A DNA stretch of 64,000 nt from Branchipolynoe longqiensis. Lineage: Eukaryota > Annelida > Polychaeta > Phyllodocida > Polynoidae. A model generated the notes under the pieces. It did no database searches and was not told the DNA's origin. It saw only the letters and a program-made list of their open reading frames with translations. The DNA lies in NCBI GenBank assembly GCA_030323885.1, contig CM059197.1, positions 29,655,178 through 29,719,177 of the forward strand, in the 5' to 3' direction. Shown one piece after another: positions 42,597-54,484 of the stretch; position 1 is the stretch's first letter, and each line of letters starts with the position of its first letter. A program made the position numbers and the translations under genes.

Positions 42597-43274
42597 AGCT
42601 GCATAGTCCGATGACAACATCACTTTCAAAGCCAAAACAGTGACATAGATTTGATTCTACAGACCAGACGGGATGGCCGAATGAGTTAGAGCGCCCGTCT
42701 CCCGTGCTGGTAGATCGTAGGGTCGTGGGTTCGAACCCTGGTCGATTCAAACCAATGACTTAACAATTTATACTTGTCGCTTCTTAGCCTGGCGCTCGGC
42801 ATTATTAGGACAGGGCAAGGACTGGTGTGCTCAGTGTCAGGATAATGTGACTGAGTGGGGTACCAGGTCATGGTGCTGGTGGCCTGGTTTCCCAGTGGGA
42901 CAGCACTATAAAGTTGGCATGAGTGCGCACTGTCACAAGTCGGTACCCGTCCTGATATGACCTTAGATGTTGCTAGGACGTAAAACAACAAACAAAAACT
43001 GATTCTACATAATCTAACTTTGATACATTTGTCGCCACATAGAATGGAATTCTAAACCAATTTAATAAATTTGTTAAAACCTGTTATTGTAGAAGCCGAT
43101 GGGGTCAGCTTTGGCATGTTTGCCCAGATTGTGTATGTTCGCGCTTCAAATATCTCAAAAGTTAGCTATTTACAATAAGTTACTTCAAACTAAATTAAGT
43201 TAGATTATAACAATTAATTCAATATATTTATATAAGAAAATAAGAGAAACTCTAAACCACCGGACTATGCAGCT
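42597..43274. mobile_element. MITE family M3, copy 3, with nested SINE
   Basis: AGCTGCATAGTCCGATG to ATCGG-like GGACTATGCAGCT, flanked by TTAT and TTAA. A complete SINE-1 sits inside at 42662-42999. Confidence 0.9.
42662..42999 (+). mobile_element. SINE-1, full length with target duplication
   Basis: 338 bp, GACCAGACGGGATGGCCGA to TAAAACAACAAACAAAAAC. Flanked by TGATTCTACA at 42652-42661 and 43000-43009. Confidence 0.95.
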
Positions 43275-43570
43275 TTAAGGTTCATGCCATTATCAAGGAT
43301 TTTATAAGAAGTATTGGTCAAATAGTCTGTTCAGGCACATCTATCTACAAATGACATTGAAATAGGCAACGTCAAGGATGACATCTCGGGAATATTGTTG
43401 AATTTCTTGTTTAATAAATGTGCTGATGAATTTCAATTTCGCACCTTCAAAAACCTGCCAGTTTTGCAACAAAATAGGCAAGGTCTCTTGTGCTTCTAAA
43501 AATGTTCCAAGTTGCATGCATTTTTTTTCATGTCGTAGGCATCGGGGCCAGGGCCTATATAAATTGAATG

Positions 43571-43640
43571 TCTTATGTCAACACCAGAGCACTGGTCTTC
43601 CAGTCATACAGTAAAATTGCTTTATGTACAAATGAAACTA
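43571..43640 (-). mobile_element. LINE 3' end fragment
   Basis: Minus strand: TGACTGGAAGACCAGTGCTC then TGGTGTTGACATAAGACATT. Similar upstream sequence is found at 51375-51450. Confidence 0.6.
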
Positions 43641-43769
43641 CTGCAGTTGCAGTTTGATAATAAAACAAATTATACATTGTGGTGAATATGCGTTACATGG
43701 AATTATTTTAATTAAAAGAATATATTTTTAATATTGGTATCACGCCTAAGAGTAAGTCCTAACTCCTAA

Positions 43770-44418
43770 TGGAGCAGTCACACTACGACGTGTTGGCCCG
43801 GCGTTGGACAACGCGTGCCAACATGTTGTGTTTTTGGTCGAAACGTCGGAACCCGTCGGAACGCGCCGGCAATGCGTTAGCAACGCGTTGCCGGTGCGTC
43901 GGTACACGTCGGTACACTATGATTGACAGGTCGCTTTGATACAACGCGTCGGTGCCCGTCGCCCAGCGCCGAAAGTTTTGTGCTTGCACAAAACTTTCGG
44001 CGCTGGCCAACGCGCGGCGACGTGTTGTGGGCCGCCGATAACACGTCCACAACACGTTGATAACACGCTTGCAACTCGCCGACTTGGTTTAACGCGCTGG
44101 CGACGCGCCGATAACGCGTTGAAAAGACGCTTGCAACCCGCCAACTTGGTTTAACGCGCTGGCGACACGTGGATAACACGGCGAGAACGCGTCGATAACA
44201 TGCTAATCAAGCGTGGGAACCCGGTGCCGGTTGTGTGAAATTGGGTCAAGCGGCCGTGGGTTTTTTGTTTTCCACCCCCACCCGACCGCGCAACATGTTG
44301 CCGGCGCGCCAATAACACGCCAGCAACACGGCGAAAAGTTTGACGTTTCTCGACGCGTTGAATATATTTAAGCTCGTTGGCGGCACGCCGGAATACACGT
44401 CGTAGTGTGACTGCTCCA
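43770..44418. mobile_element. MITE family M5 (TAA-flanked), copy 1
   Basis: 649 bp; ends TGGAGCAGTCACACTACGAC and its inverse; TAA on both sides (43767-43769, 44419-44421). G+C-rich interior of CGCGTTGG/CAACGCG words. A 40-bp palindrome (GCCGAAAGTTTTGTGC and its inverse) lies at 43967-44005. Confidence 0.92.
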
Positions 44419-44608
44419 TAAGGGAAGTCAGTTTTCATATAGAATCAAAAGGGGGGCGGGGCGAGCTGTCAGTCTACAAGTTCACCTTGTCCAATGAAAG
44501 CCACTTTTCTCAAGCAAACCACTTATCTAGAGATGAAGTTGCATATCTATCTTAAGCCCCGTTCACACACAGGCCTTTAAGTTGCCTCAACTAGTTCGCT
44601 TCATCTAA

Positions 44609-45001
44609 TAGAGTAGTCACACTACGACGTGTTGGCGTGGCGTTGGACAACGCGTGGCAACGTGTTGGGTTTTTGGGCGAAACGTCGGGACGCGTCGAGA
44701 CCCGTTACAAAGCGTTATAAACGCGTTACCGGAACGTCGGTACACGTCGGTACACTTTGAGTGACAGGTAGGTCTGAACCAACGCGTCGGCGCGCGCCGA
44801 CGTGTTGCGTAGCGTGGGAACCTGGCGAAATTGGGTCAAGCGGCATTGTTTTTCCACCGGCGGAACACGTTGGCACCGCGCCAGAATAACGCGCCAAGTT
44901 TTCTCAAAACTCGCCGAAAAGTTTGACGTTTCTCGACGCATTGAATATATTTAAGCGCGTTGGCGGCACGCCGGAATACACGTCGTAGTGTGACTGCTCC
45001 A
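44609..45001. mobile_element. MITE family M5, copy 2 (nested)
   Basis: TAGAGTAGTCACACTACGAC to GTCGTAGTGTGACTGCTCCA. Shorter than copy 1, lacking its middle; the left flank is TAA, the right flank TTT. Confidence 0.85.
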
Positions 45002-45366
45002 TTTTTAAGTCATCTCAGATCGCGGGTGTGAATGCTCCTCTCGGGCAAATTAGGGCTGAGTCGACTCAACTAGTTTCCCTCAGTAGACTGCTTCGCTTCA
45101 CGAGGGTTTGAGTCGGCCTAAATGGCATGTGTGAACGCAAGTGGTTTAGTTGAGGCGGCTTATAAGCACTGGATGGAGACTGCTTCCTAACAGGTAGTTG
45201 CTTTCATAATGGTTAGAACACATGTTTGGACCCATTTCTTTATATATGGAGACTGCTTCCTACAGGTAGATGCTTTTGATAGTGGTTGAGCACATGTTTG
45301 GACCGTCCTACTCTTCCCATCTCTTCATTAGGTAGGTTGTTTGTATGTCTGGATATATGTATGTGT

Positions 45367-45432
45367 GGATACCCATCCTGATATGACCTTAGATGTTGCT
45401 TAGATGTAAAACAACAACAAACAAACAAACAT
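45367..45432 (+). mobile_element. SINE-1 3' tail only
   Basis: GATACCCATCCTGATATGAC to AAAACAACAACAAACAAAC; about 65 bp, extreme 5' truncation. Confidence 0.85.
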
Positions 45433-45588
45433 CGATCTGAGCCTTATAACAGGCGTGTCTGAACGTGACACACTTTGAAAACTCTATATGTGTCAACGCG
45501 CCGCTAGTTTGACTAGTTAGCCTCATCTAAGTAGGCCTAACGTTGTACGTGTGACCACGGCTTTAGAATGTAGATACTGGACTAACTG

Positions 45589-45613
45589 TAGATACAAGAT
45601 TCACCCCGTACAG
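45589..45613. mobile_element. MITE family M1, end fragment
   Basis: TAGATACAAGATTCACCCCG only. Confidence 0.6.
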
Positions 45614-47580
45614 CCTTTCAAGAGAGGTCGCCACTGTACGTGGTCGTTTCAAAGGCCAGGCAACCCAATAGAAAAAGTGTTTGGAAGCTGGGTTGATATA
45701 TCGACATCACTTTGAAATCTAACATGATAAATATAAATGCTCATCTATCATAGCCCCTAATTTTAAAATATGTGTGTGCAGTGGTCAATAGTCATAAAAA
45801 CGTTGTTTCTGGAACATTTTGAACATTACTTGGGTTTAAAAAAGTAGTAGTTCAGCAATTTGCCACTAGGGACCTCTGTGCAGGACCAATCTGGATGCAC
45901 TCAGACGGCACCTAGCGGCTACATTGGGTACTGAAACCTGACTGGTGCAGCTTTGGAATCGGTCAATTTATTACAACACATTTTAGCTAGGCCTACAGTT
46001 TGAAAATTAGGATGCCAAATTTGAAAAAAAACAAACAAAAAAAAAACTATTGATTAAGACATGAGTTTTTATGTACATACAATATTACATAAAAGCTCTA
46101 TCAGTACGTCTTTCACCATTTGCATTTAGATCTAGACAAATCTAGATTTAGAATTATAGCCAGTCAGTTTTATTGATTTTATCCATATAAAAACAATTAT
46201 ATCAAATAACATGTTATATATTTTTCTTTGAAACAAGTTTTTCTGAGATCTTTATTTAGATCAAGAAATATAAAGTCTAGATTTAGATCCAGAGAAAGAG
46301 CAAGTTCTGATTTTATTACCGTTTACTATTTAGAATAGTTGGCAGCAGTCGGAATTACGAACTCCTTTATACAAAACAACCAAGATGGCAGCCCCATATT
46401 TCTGTCGATTCGATTTTTAAATTATTAATCTAAGTCTTTTAATCAATTATTCATTCCAAAATAGCGGGTATATGCGCATGGCTACGCGAGTGACTAACTT
46501 TTGACAAAGCGCGCCAAGATTAATTTGTCATGCTTATAGACCCGTTTCAATGTTTATAAACATTGTGTATGCGTGCGCAGCTTGGCTGCAGAACGAAGGC
46601 ACACGGCCATTGAGTTTGCCGGTTGGCGCAGTGCAAAACGTTTATTTTATTCAAAATTAAAAGAAATGCAGAACCCTAACCATGTAAATTTAATATAATC
46701 TGTTCGTTGAATAGGTTTACTATATGTGTTCCAAGCGGTTTGTTTCTAGGTGGTGTGGTTTTAGGGATATTTCATTTTTTTCTGAATGAAGATTGCTCAC
46801 GGCCATTGACAATGCATTGAGTTTGCCGGTATGCGAAGTGCAAAACCAAGTGGAAAAGTTCAGTACTGAGCATGCACCACCTTGTGGCACAAATTAGAAC
46901 TATTCCGAGTTTGTTTGTTTTCCCGACCACCTATACCGATTCACTTTAATATGAATAAGCAATGCTTAGGACCGACCCCACACCCTTACCCAAATTAGTG
47001 GGAATTGTGAAACTGTCTATAGACTGGGCGCTGAAAATGGCATCGACAGCAAAACAAAGATGTACGTGCAGTACAAAACTTGGATTTTATTCAAAATTAA
47101 TAGAAATACATAAAAGTTTGGTATAAACATGGAAATTTTGAATTACAAGCTAGTCTATTGACACACATATAAATGCTAGGAGAAATATTTATTTATTATT
47201 ATGCGATTCAACACGAGTATATTATTAACTAATGGCTGACCCCGAATAATGTAAATATGGGCCTCTGGGCTTAATCCCTTGACAGCCTCACCGCAGAATA
47301 TCGCAATTGATCGTTACAAGCTACTAATCATTAGTCCGGAGTGATTTTGATTAAAGATGATTAGTTTTGAAGTAATATGAGCTGAAAGAACCAAAAATAA
47401 TTTCGACAAGCTTGCCAAAAGTCCTGTGGCTATGACCCAGATGGTCATCTCGCACTGACCACGTGATGTGAGATGACCTGGAACCTTACAGGACTGTAGG
47501 TAGGTATTTCTGTTTGGGTTGGAACATTCTGGGAAAGGATTAGTGCCATAGGCCCATGTCACTATGGTTTTTAACTAAAT
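45614..47580. repeat. AT-rich region with M10-related pieces
   Basis: 46550-46860 and 47060-47110 contain TTATTTTATTCAAAATTAA, GAACCCTAACCATGTAAATT and CTATATGTGTTCCAAGC, the interior of M10 MITEs, without complete ends. No coding exon recognised. Confidence 0.6.
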
Positions 47581-47582
47581 AT

Positions 47583-48925
47583 AATGTGTGTCTGTTGTCT
47601 GCTTGTGTCTGTCTATGTCTGTATGTATCTGTGTGTATCTGTCTGTGTGTATATCTGTGTGTGTGTCTATCTGTGTGTTTCTGTGTATGTGTGGGTATGT
47701 ATGTGTATGTGTGTGTCTGTCTGTCTCTGTGTATGTGTGCATGTGTGTATGAATATCTGTGTGTATGTATGTGTGTGTATGTATGTGTGTGTATGCCTCT
47801 GTCTGTGTGTGTCTGTCTATGTGTCTCTGTCTGTGTGTGTGTCTCTCTCTGCAAACTCACGTCGGGTGTATGTGTGTCTGTATGTCGGGTGTGTGCATGT
47901 CTGCGTGTTTCTGTGTCTGGTGTGCTGTCTATGCATGTCTGTCGGTGTCTATCTATGTGTGTCTGTCTGTGTGTGTCTGTGTGTATATGTATGTATGGTA
48001 ATGTATGTGTATGTCTGTCTGTGTGTATGTATGTGTGTGTCTGCCTCTGTCTGTGTGCATCTGTCTATGTGTCTCTGTCTGTGTGTGTGTCTCTCTCTCT
48101 GCAAAGTCAGGTCGGGTGTATGTGTGTCTGTGTATGTCGGGTGTGTGCATGTATGTGTTTCTGTATCTGTGTGTGCTGTCTGTGCATGTCTGTCTGTGTG
48201 TGTCTATCTATGTGTGTCTGTCTGTGTCTGTGTATATATATGTGTGTGTATGTCTGTCTATGTCTGTGTGTGTATGGGTGTCTGTCTGTGTATGTCTGCA
48301 TGTGTGTGTATGTATATGTGTGCATGTATGTGTGTGTCTGCCTCTGTCTGTGTGTGGCTGTCTATGTGTCTCTGTCTGTGTGTGTGTGTCTCTCTCTGCA
48401 AAGTCAGGTCGGGTGTATGTGTGTCTGTGTATGTCGGGTGTGGGCATGACTGTGTTTCTGTGTCTGGTGTGCTGTCTGTGCATGTTTGTCTGTGTGTGCC
48501 TATCTATGTGTGTCTGTCTGTGTGTATATGTATGTGTGGTAATGTCTGTGTGTGTATGTGTGTATGTATGTGTGTGTCTGTATGTGTGTCTGTATATATG
48601 TCTGTGTGAATATGTCTGTGTGTATGTGTGTGTCTGTCTGTGTGTGTCTGTCTGTGTGTGTGGCTCTCTCTCTGCAAAGTCAGGTCGGGTGTGTGTGTGT
48701 CTGTGTATGTTGGGTGTGTGCATGTCTGTGTGTTTCTGTGTATGTTTGTGCTGTCTGTGCATGTCTGTCTGTGTGTGCCTATCTATGGACGTCTGTCTGT
48801 GTGTGTATGTATGTCTGTGTGTGTATGTCTGTGTGTGTATGTCTGTGCGTGTATGTCTGTGCGTATGTCTGTCTCTTTAAAGTCAGGTCAGGAAACACAC
48901 AGACACATACACACACATCCACCTC
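47583..48925. repeat. TG-rich minisatellite with higher-order units
   Basis: GTGTGTCTGTCTGTGTATG-type sequence in which a distinct block (CTCTGCAAAGTCAGGTCGGG, TGTATGTCGGGTGTG) recurs at about 47850, 48095, 48393, 48670 and in part 48873. The repeats are thus about 200-300 bp units. It flips to the CA type at about 48890. Long open frames on both strands are compositional. Confidence 0.93.
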
Positions 48926-49080
48926 ATATCCCCTTCCCCTCTATGGCCCTGCACAGTAGGCCTACTTGCTTGGGGGGAGGCTCATGAGGTCACGAGATTG
49001 GCCTAATTGGTTAATGGCCTCCCTGCATAATGGCTGTTTCAAACTGAGTGTTCAAAGGGGTGAGGTTATAAAGTCACTGG

Positions 49081-49204
49081 TTATGCTGTATATACTGTCC
49101 CAAAGCATTAGCTAATGCACCAGTATCTAAGTTGGATATATAGGATCAAATGTAAGTAGTTGTTTTAATTTTGACAAAATTATATTTCATCGGACTATGC
49201 AACT
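49081..49204. mobile_element. MITE family M3, right-end fragment
   Basis: Ends ATCGGACTATGCAACT followed by TTAA (49205-49208); the left end is missing. Confidence 0.75.
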
Positions 49205-49208
49205 TTAA

Positions 49209-49440
49209 CCAATCGCTGTCGTCCACCGTGTTTGCTGCATAGCAAAGTTCTACGAGCTATTTCCGTTTACGTTCATTGGATTTTGGTTATTATGTGATTC
49301 AACACGAGTATACAAATGGCAGCCCCCATATAGGGCTATTTCCATTTCCGTTTGCTGGATTTTTGTGCTTTCATTTTCCACCTCTATGAGTACGAGTATT
49401 GTTTATGTATATACACATGTTAGTCCTTAGCCTCCCCCTT
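49209..49440 (+). repeat. Dispersed repeat, copy 2 (partner at 1.15 kb)
   Basis: GCATAGCAAAGTTCTACGAG through TTAGTCCTTAGCCTCCCCC matches 1145-1385. Confidence 0.7.
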
Positions 49441-49886
49441 GGGGGGGAGGGGGTGTTGATATAAATGTTGATAGGACCTTCGATGTTGCTAGGACGTAAG
49501 CCAACTCTGCCTGATATAACAACAAAAAGGGCTATCTGAGGTCTAGCGGGGAAGCACTATAAAGGCAGTCACCAGTTGGTACCCACCCTGAGGGGACTGT
49601 CCTGATATGACCTTAGATGTTGCCAGGACATAAAACCCCAACAAAGAAACCTGACAGGACTTTGCTAGGATGTAAAACAACATTCTCTCTGCCTGATATC
49701 ACAGAACGGGCTACTTGAGTTCCAGCGGGGCAGTACTATAACGTCACCAGTCGGTACCCATCCTGATATGACCTTAGGTGTTGGGAGGATATACAACCCC
49801 AACAAACTAACTTAATAGTACCTTCGGTGTTTCTAGGACGTAGAACAACTCTCTGTCTGACATCACAGAATGGGTTATTTGAACTC

Positions 49887-49944
49887 GGCACTGAGAACAG
49901 ACTTATTCAGCAGAATAAACATATTTACCACACACACAAAAAAC
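49887..49944 (+). mobile_element. 58-bp LINE 3' tail inserted in the satellite
   Basis: GGCACTGAGAACAGACTTAT, AATAAACATATTTACC and a CA/A tail, flanked by AACTC (49882-49886, 49945-49949). Only the last half of the 3' stem-loop and the tail were copied. Confidence 0.8.
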
Positions 49945-50210
49945 AACTCCAGCGGGGCAGCACTGTAAAGTCAGTCACCAATCCATACCCATCCTGATAG
50001 CACCGTCCTGATATGACCATGGCTATTGCCAGGGCATAAAACCCCAACAAACAAACCTGATAGGACCTTTGATGTTGCTAGGACGTAAAACAACAACTCT
50101 CCACCTGATGTCACCGAATGAGCTATTTGAGGTCTAACCCAATCAAGAACCAGAGGAGCCCATGACTATTTTTAGCACAGGGCAGCGGTTTCTAAATTAT
50201 GCGTCCTTTA

Positions 50211-50491
50211 AGTGCCTGTCACACTATGCCGGATTGAGCAACGGACAGAATTGTCTAGTCCGGTGGTGATAAGTATCAAAATGTATTAAAATGTGTCAAA
50301 GTGTTGTGACATTGGGTCTATGAACCGACATGAAACGGACATGAACCGATAGCCAACGGAGAAACAAAATCAAACCGGACAAGAACCGTAGACCTCTAGT
50401 TTTGTGCATGTTCAAAACTTGTACGGACACAAACCAGACATTGTTCGTTTTCTGTCCGTTTCCCCCAACCCGGTGAGGGGTGACAGGGCCT
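50211..50491. mobile_element. PIF/Harbinger MITE (family M7b)
   Basis: 281 bp; AGTGCCTGTCACACTATGCC at the left and GGGGTGACAGGGCCT at the right; TTA on both sides (50208-50210, 50492-50494). The interior has GAACGGACA/GAACCGATA words and a TTTTGTGCATGTTCAAAA motif resembling TTTGTGCATGCTCAAAAA in the 12.8-kb Harbinger. Confidence 0.85.
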
Positions 50492-50599
50492 TTAGTACGA
50501 GGTAAAACAACTCTACCTGATATCACAGAATGGGCTATCTGAGCTCCAACCCAACCCAGAACCGCAGTATCCCATGACTATTCACAGAGCAATTGTGAG

Positions 50600-51600
50600 T
50601 GCAGAGTATGCTTATTTTTTTTAGGGTACAGTGTTTCCAGCGTTTCCAGCGTCCTAACTAGCCTCACTCACCTGTGTTGTGTTCCCCACGTGTCGAGGTG
50701 CCGTGAAGTTGGTCCGTCAGAGGGCGTATGTCTGTGTGTCGGCTGCACATGGCGGGTGGAAAAGATCGCGTAGCTCAGCTGTAACAACGCACCGGCCCAC
50801 AGCATGGAGGGGGGGGGGGGGGGGGGGGGGCAGCTTACTAGGAGTTCGCTGGCCATTCCCCACAAAAATAAGACGATGTGAAATAGATATGCTGCCTGGC
50901 CCTATAGAGCCTATAAGGACGTCACAGGACAACTTTCGGTGGACATATTGGATTACATACAGAAGGCTTGCAACTGCCTACATTGTGCTTATTTATTGAT
51001 TTGTTGGTTTATTTGTCACTGTTTTGAGCAGTTTGCCCTCAGAAGTTGTTGCTAAAGTGCTGTAAGTAAACACATTCGATGTAAACTGCCCAGAACCTCC
51101 CAGAACACAAGAAAACTCTGTTTTACTGCATCTGCATGCATTCACAACATGGCTAGGGAGGGTGCTCGTAATCCAAGATGGCTGGCCGTTGACTGCTGAG
51201 TGATGACATCACATGCACTACCTCTATATAACAATCATACTTCCCTCACAGCAAATGACTGATCATTTACCAAATCTGCCTACCCCTGCATAAGTTTCTG
51301 CTTTAGATAGGGTGTCTGTAGCTCCAATTTTGTGTGTGTAAACTAAAACTTAGTTTATTCAGTGAGTAATGCCGTTTGTCAGCGCCAGAGCACCGTCTTC
51401 CAGACGTTCAGTACAATTTGTTGGTACATAAATGAAACTTATCAGTTGCAATAATAACAACATGCAAATCCTGTTCGATAATAAAAGTATTATACATAAT
51501 ATAAATGAACTTGAAAAAAATGGTTAATCTTGGCAATGCTCCATAGATAACAGAGGGTTAGGGTGAGGTAAATAGACCGCACACCGCATGCTAAATTAGC
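50600..51600. other. No gene supported
   Basis: Includes a poly-G run (about 50809-50832) and, at 51375-51450 on the minus strand, a LINE 3' end fragment (GTCTGGAAGACGGTGCTCTG). Confidence 0.6.
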
Positions 51601-52084
51601 ACCGGTGTAAAGATTTCAAATTCCACCCTGATTCAAGTTCCCCCAGGGAACTTGAAAACGTTTTCAAATTCATCCCAGGGGAATTTGAAAACGTTTTCAA
51701 GTTCCCTCCCTCGTTTTAACTTTCCCTCCCCGCATTTTGGGGGAATTTTCTTAATTTTTTTCATGACAAATATAATAATACAGAGAATAGCCTAATGGAA
51801 ATTATTACTAGTACAACAAAACATATTTCACCCCAAATGACACAAAAAGTCTCCAAGATGGCTAAGAAAAAAATATTATAGGTCTGAATTTTAAAACGTT
51901 TTTTAAAGAATTTTAAATTCCCATAGGGGGGAATTTGAAAATAGGGGGAGGAATATGGAAACTGTTTTTAATTTCCCCCCCAGGAATCTGAAAACGTTTT
52001 TAATTTCCCTCCGGGGCAATTAAAAAGTTTTCAGATTCTTCGGGGGAACTTGACAAGGGGGGAAATTGAAATCGTTACACCGGT
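51601..52084. mobile_element. MITE family M13
   Basis: 484 bp; ends ACCGGTGTAAAGATTTCAAA and ACCGGTGTAACGATTTCAAT. Subterminal repeats of GGAACTTGAAAACGTTTTCA and GGGGAATTTGAAAACG in both orientations, each itself palindromic at AAAACGTTTT. No clear target duplication. Confidence 0.85.
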
Positions 52085-52850
52085 AAAAGGTGGTGTCACT
52101 GTCACTATTCTGTCATATATAGAACATGTGAACACGGAATGTAAATTGTTGTGAGAGAAGCAATGTCTCAGTAGTTTATTCATTCTGGTGATTGCGGTCT
52201 ATCAGAATATCTTCATACAAATCTAGAGTATGTGTATGTCATTATAACAAGTGGGATACAAGGGGACATACTGCGCATGCCTCAACTCCACCCTTAAGAC
52301 AAAGTCACTTGTATGACTTGCGTAACCTAGCAACCCGGTAAGGTAACCATGGCGCAGCCCCCTTGCCCAACGTCAACCTTGACCACTGAGGCTGCTGTAC
52401 ATGAGGCATGATACGCCCTCTGGTGGACACGCAAAGTAACACTGGGCAAATACTGTTTTAACTGCCAGAATAAAAACCCTTGTATTAGATATAGTATGTG
52501 TACATATTATATACACACCCTTTTGTCATGCGCATAGGGTAATAAGTAGGTTTTGAATCCACTGATATATTTATTAAAAGACTTCCATACATGTCATGAA
52601 TAAATCATTATACTAAGCCCGACAGCTGAGTCAAATAATTGTTAACTTCACCTGTCCTTATTATATAAATGCTCCCCTGTACTCGCCGATCTAGAGAGTA
52701 AGCATTACCGATGGGCTTAATGTAGTACAGGACAAGGTTTGAATCAGTCACACAAGAATGTACCAAACTTACTTTTATATAGCAGATGCCTGGTGTTTTC
52801 AAAAGCACATGCCTGGTGTTTTACAACTTGCAATGGCATTCCAACTTTTT
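52085..52850. other. No gene seen
   Basis: Unique-looking AT-rich sequence. Confidence 0.55.
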
Positions 52851-52851
52851 T

Positions 52852-53010
52852 TTTAGATTGGTTATTTCCACTTCTAGATTGGTATTCTCACTTTTAGATT
52901 GAAAGTCCCAATTGTAGATTGGTCGTATCGACTGTAGTAGACTGGCAGTCCCAATTTTAGATTGGTAGTCCCAACTTGAGATTGGTAGTGCTAATTTCAG
53001 CTTGGCTGGT
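52852..53010. repeat. 21-bp degenerate tandem repeat
   Basis: About seven units of TAGATTGGTAGTCCCAATTTT with substitutions. Confidence 0.85.
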
Positions 53011-53834
53011 TGTGTTGAAAATGTGCATGAGCCGGTTTCTTCGCTCCTTTTCTTTTGATTTGTTTCTGTTTAATCGATATTCGCACGTGCTGCACGAATA
53101 CACCTGGACCTTTAATGCATATGACCCCATCAATGAAAGCTGACCTCATTGTCAGTTCTGGCTGACTGACTTCTCAACAAAACAGTAGACTGTGGTGTTA
53201 AGACCTTAGGAACTGAATTAAAACAAAAGTCAAGAGATTTGTCTCTTCTCACGCCCAATCAATTATATATATACACATGGTAACACATAACATAGCATCT
53301 TCTTGCATAATCAAGTTATTGTGTCCCTTTGCTCCTTGCTGCAAGTCTTATGAAAGAACAAGAGCTCCTTATCAACACATGGGACTAAAAACAAGGCTAC
53401 AAATAAAGTCAGGACTATCTTTTGGATACATGAACATTTAACATTGTTGTAATAATACACAGCTTATATTGGCCATTGCTGATATCTGTGGTATGAGCGA
53501 TAATGAGGGAATGAACCGATATGGGATAGCTTAATATAGGTTTTCACACGCCTTTTCTCCCGCTATCCAGCTAAATCATCCAAAACAGCATTTATATTCT
53601 TCCTTTATAAGCAAAAGACCAGATAACAACATGCCAGTCAAAGAACCATTCTACACAGCCCATCGTGTGCTGCAACATGTCATACACTCATCTACAGAGT
53701 AAACTCATCCCTCAAATGTCATACAAAAACCCCCAAAACAATGCTTAAAATGACCGTTGATTCACACTCTTCATGTGCTTTGATTGCAAAACCCAACAAC
53801 TGTGTCCTTGACTCCTGTTTGGACTGTTCTTTAA
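53011..53834. other. No gene seen
   Basis: AT-rich; no repeat or exon recognised. Confidence 0.55.
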
Positions 53835-54111
53835 GGCAGTGTATCCATAGGCTGTTCTCTTGTGGCATATTCCCATATTCTGTGTTCGCTTGTGGACCAT
53901 GTGACGCACCACACATACAATGAACCTGTGTTTTGCTTAGTTGCCGTTCCGACAGGTTGGACCCAGGGACCGTGCATGGCACATGTGATATACTGACTGG
54001 GAACATAGAGAATAAAAATGTTCATTGTCTGTGTGGTGTGTCACAAGGTCACAAGCGAACAGGGCGAACAAGGGAACACACCACAAAGGAACAGTCTATG
54101 GACACACGGCC
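53835..54111. mobile_element. MITE family M8 (TAA-flanked)
   Basis: 277 bp with terminal inverted repeats of about 95 bp: GGCAGTGTATCCATAGGCTG and GGCCGTGTGTCCATAGACTG, continuing to ACACACCACACAGACAATG. TAA on both sides (53832-53834, 54112-54114). Apparently a foldback-like deletion derivative. Confidence 0.92.
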
Positions 54112-54238
54112 TAATATGCCTCGTCTGGAATAGGGCCCGCTGAGGCTGGGACCTGGTGTGCTTACACAACCGGAGGTGGGGTCAGTGTCCCTCCCGCGCT
54201 GCACTTCTCCCAGAATGCACCACGCTCTCCACACAGTG

Positions 54239-54484
54239 CTGGGCCGCGTTCAGGGTGCGTCTCGGCGATGCCTCCCTTTTCAGTTAGGAGACAAAAAACG
54301 CCTTGAAAATGGCTGCCATGTCCAGTGGTTTCAGCCAATCACAGTGCAGCTTTTCCATTGCAAATGGCCACCATCTATGGGGGCGGCCATTTTTGAGACA
54401 ACAAACTGCCATTGCCGTTCAGACTAGCGTGACGTCAGGCCCGTCGCCGAGGCGCCTCCGAGACGGAGCCTGAACGCAGCCCAG
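54239..54484. mobile_element. MITE family M11, copy 2
   Basis: CTGGGCCGCGTTCAGGGTGC and, inverted, CTGGGCTGCGTTCAGGCTCC; centre AGCCAATCACAGTGCAGC and CCATTGCAAATGGCC as in copy 1. Confidence 0.88.

Larger units (their letters stand above)
44556..45561. mobile_element. MITE family M4, copy 2, with nested insertions
   Basis: Left TTAA then GCCCCGTTCACACAC; right GTACGTGTGACCACGGC then TTTA. Interior carries CAACTAGTTCGCTTCA and GCGGCTTATAAGC. An M5 MITE (44609-45001) and a SINE-1 tail (45367-45432) are inserted. Confidence 0.8.
49463..50600 (+). repeat. Satellite built from SINE-1 3' ends
   Basis: Four to five tandem units of about 160-200 bp. Each combines GATAGGACCTTTGATGTTGC (TAGGACGTAAAACAACAAC), a novel segment (CCTGATATCACAGAATGGGC, TATTTGAG), and SINE-1 3' sequence (GGGGCAGCACTATAAAGTCA to the CAGGACATAAAACCCCAAC end). 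Unit 3 holds a LINE tail insertion; unit 4 or 5 is interrupted by the Harbinger MITE at 50211-50491. Confidence 0.82.

Noticed and set aside
47556..48987. 297-341 codon open frames
   Set aside because: Compositional frames of the TG-rich minisatellite; all frames on both strands are similarly open.
53719..54234. Short overlapping frames around 53.7-54.2 kb
   Set aside because: They read across the two arms of the M8 MITE, which explains the mirrored similarity between strands.
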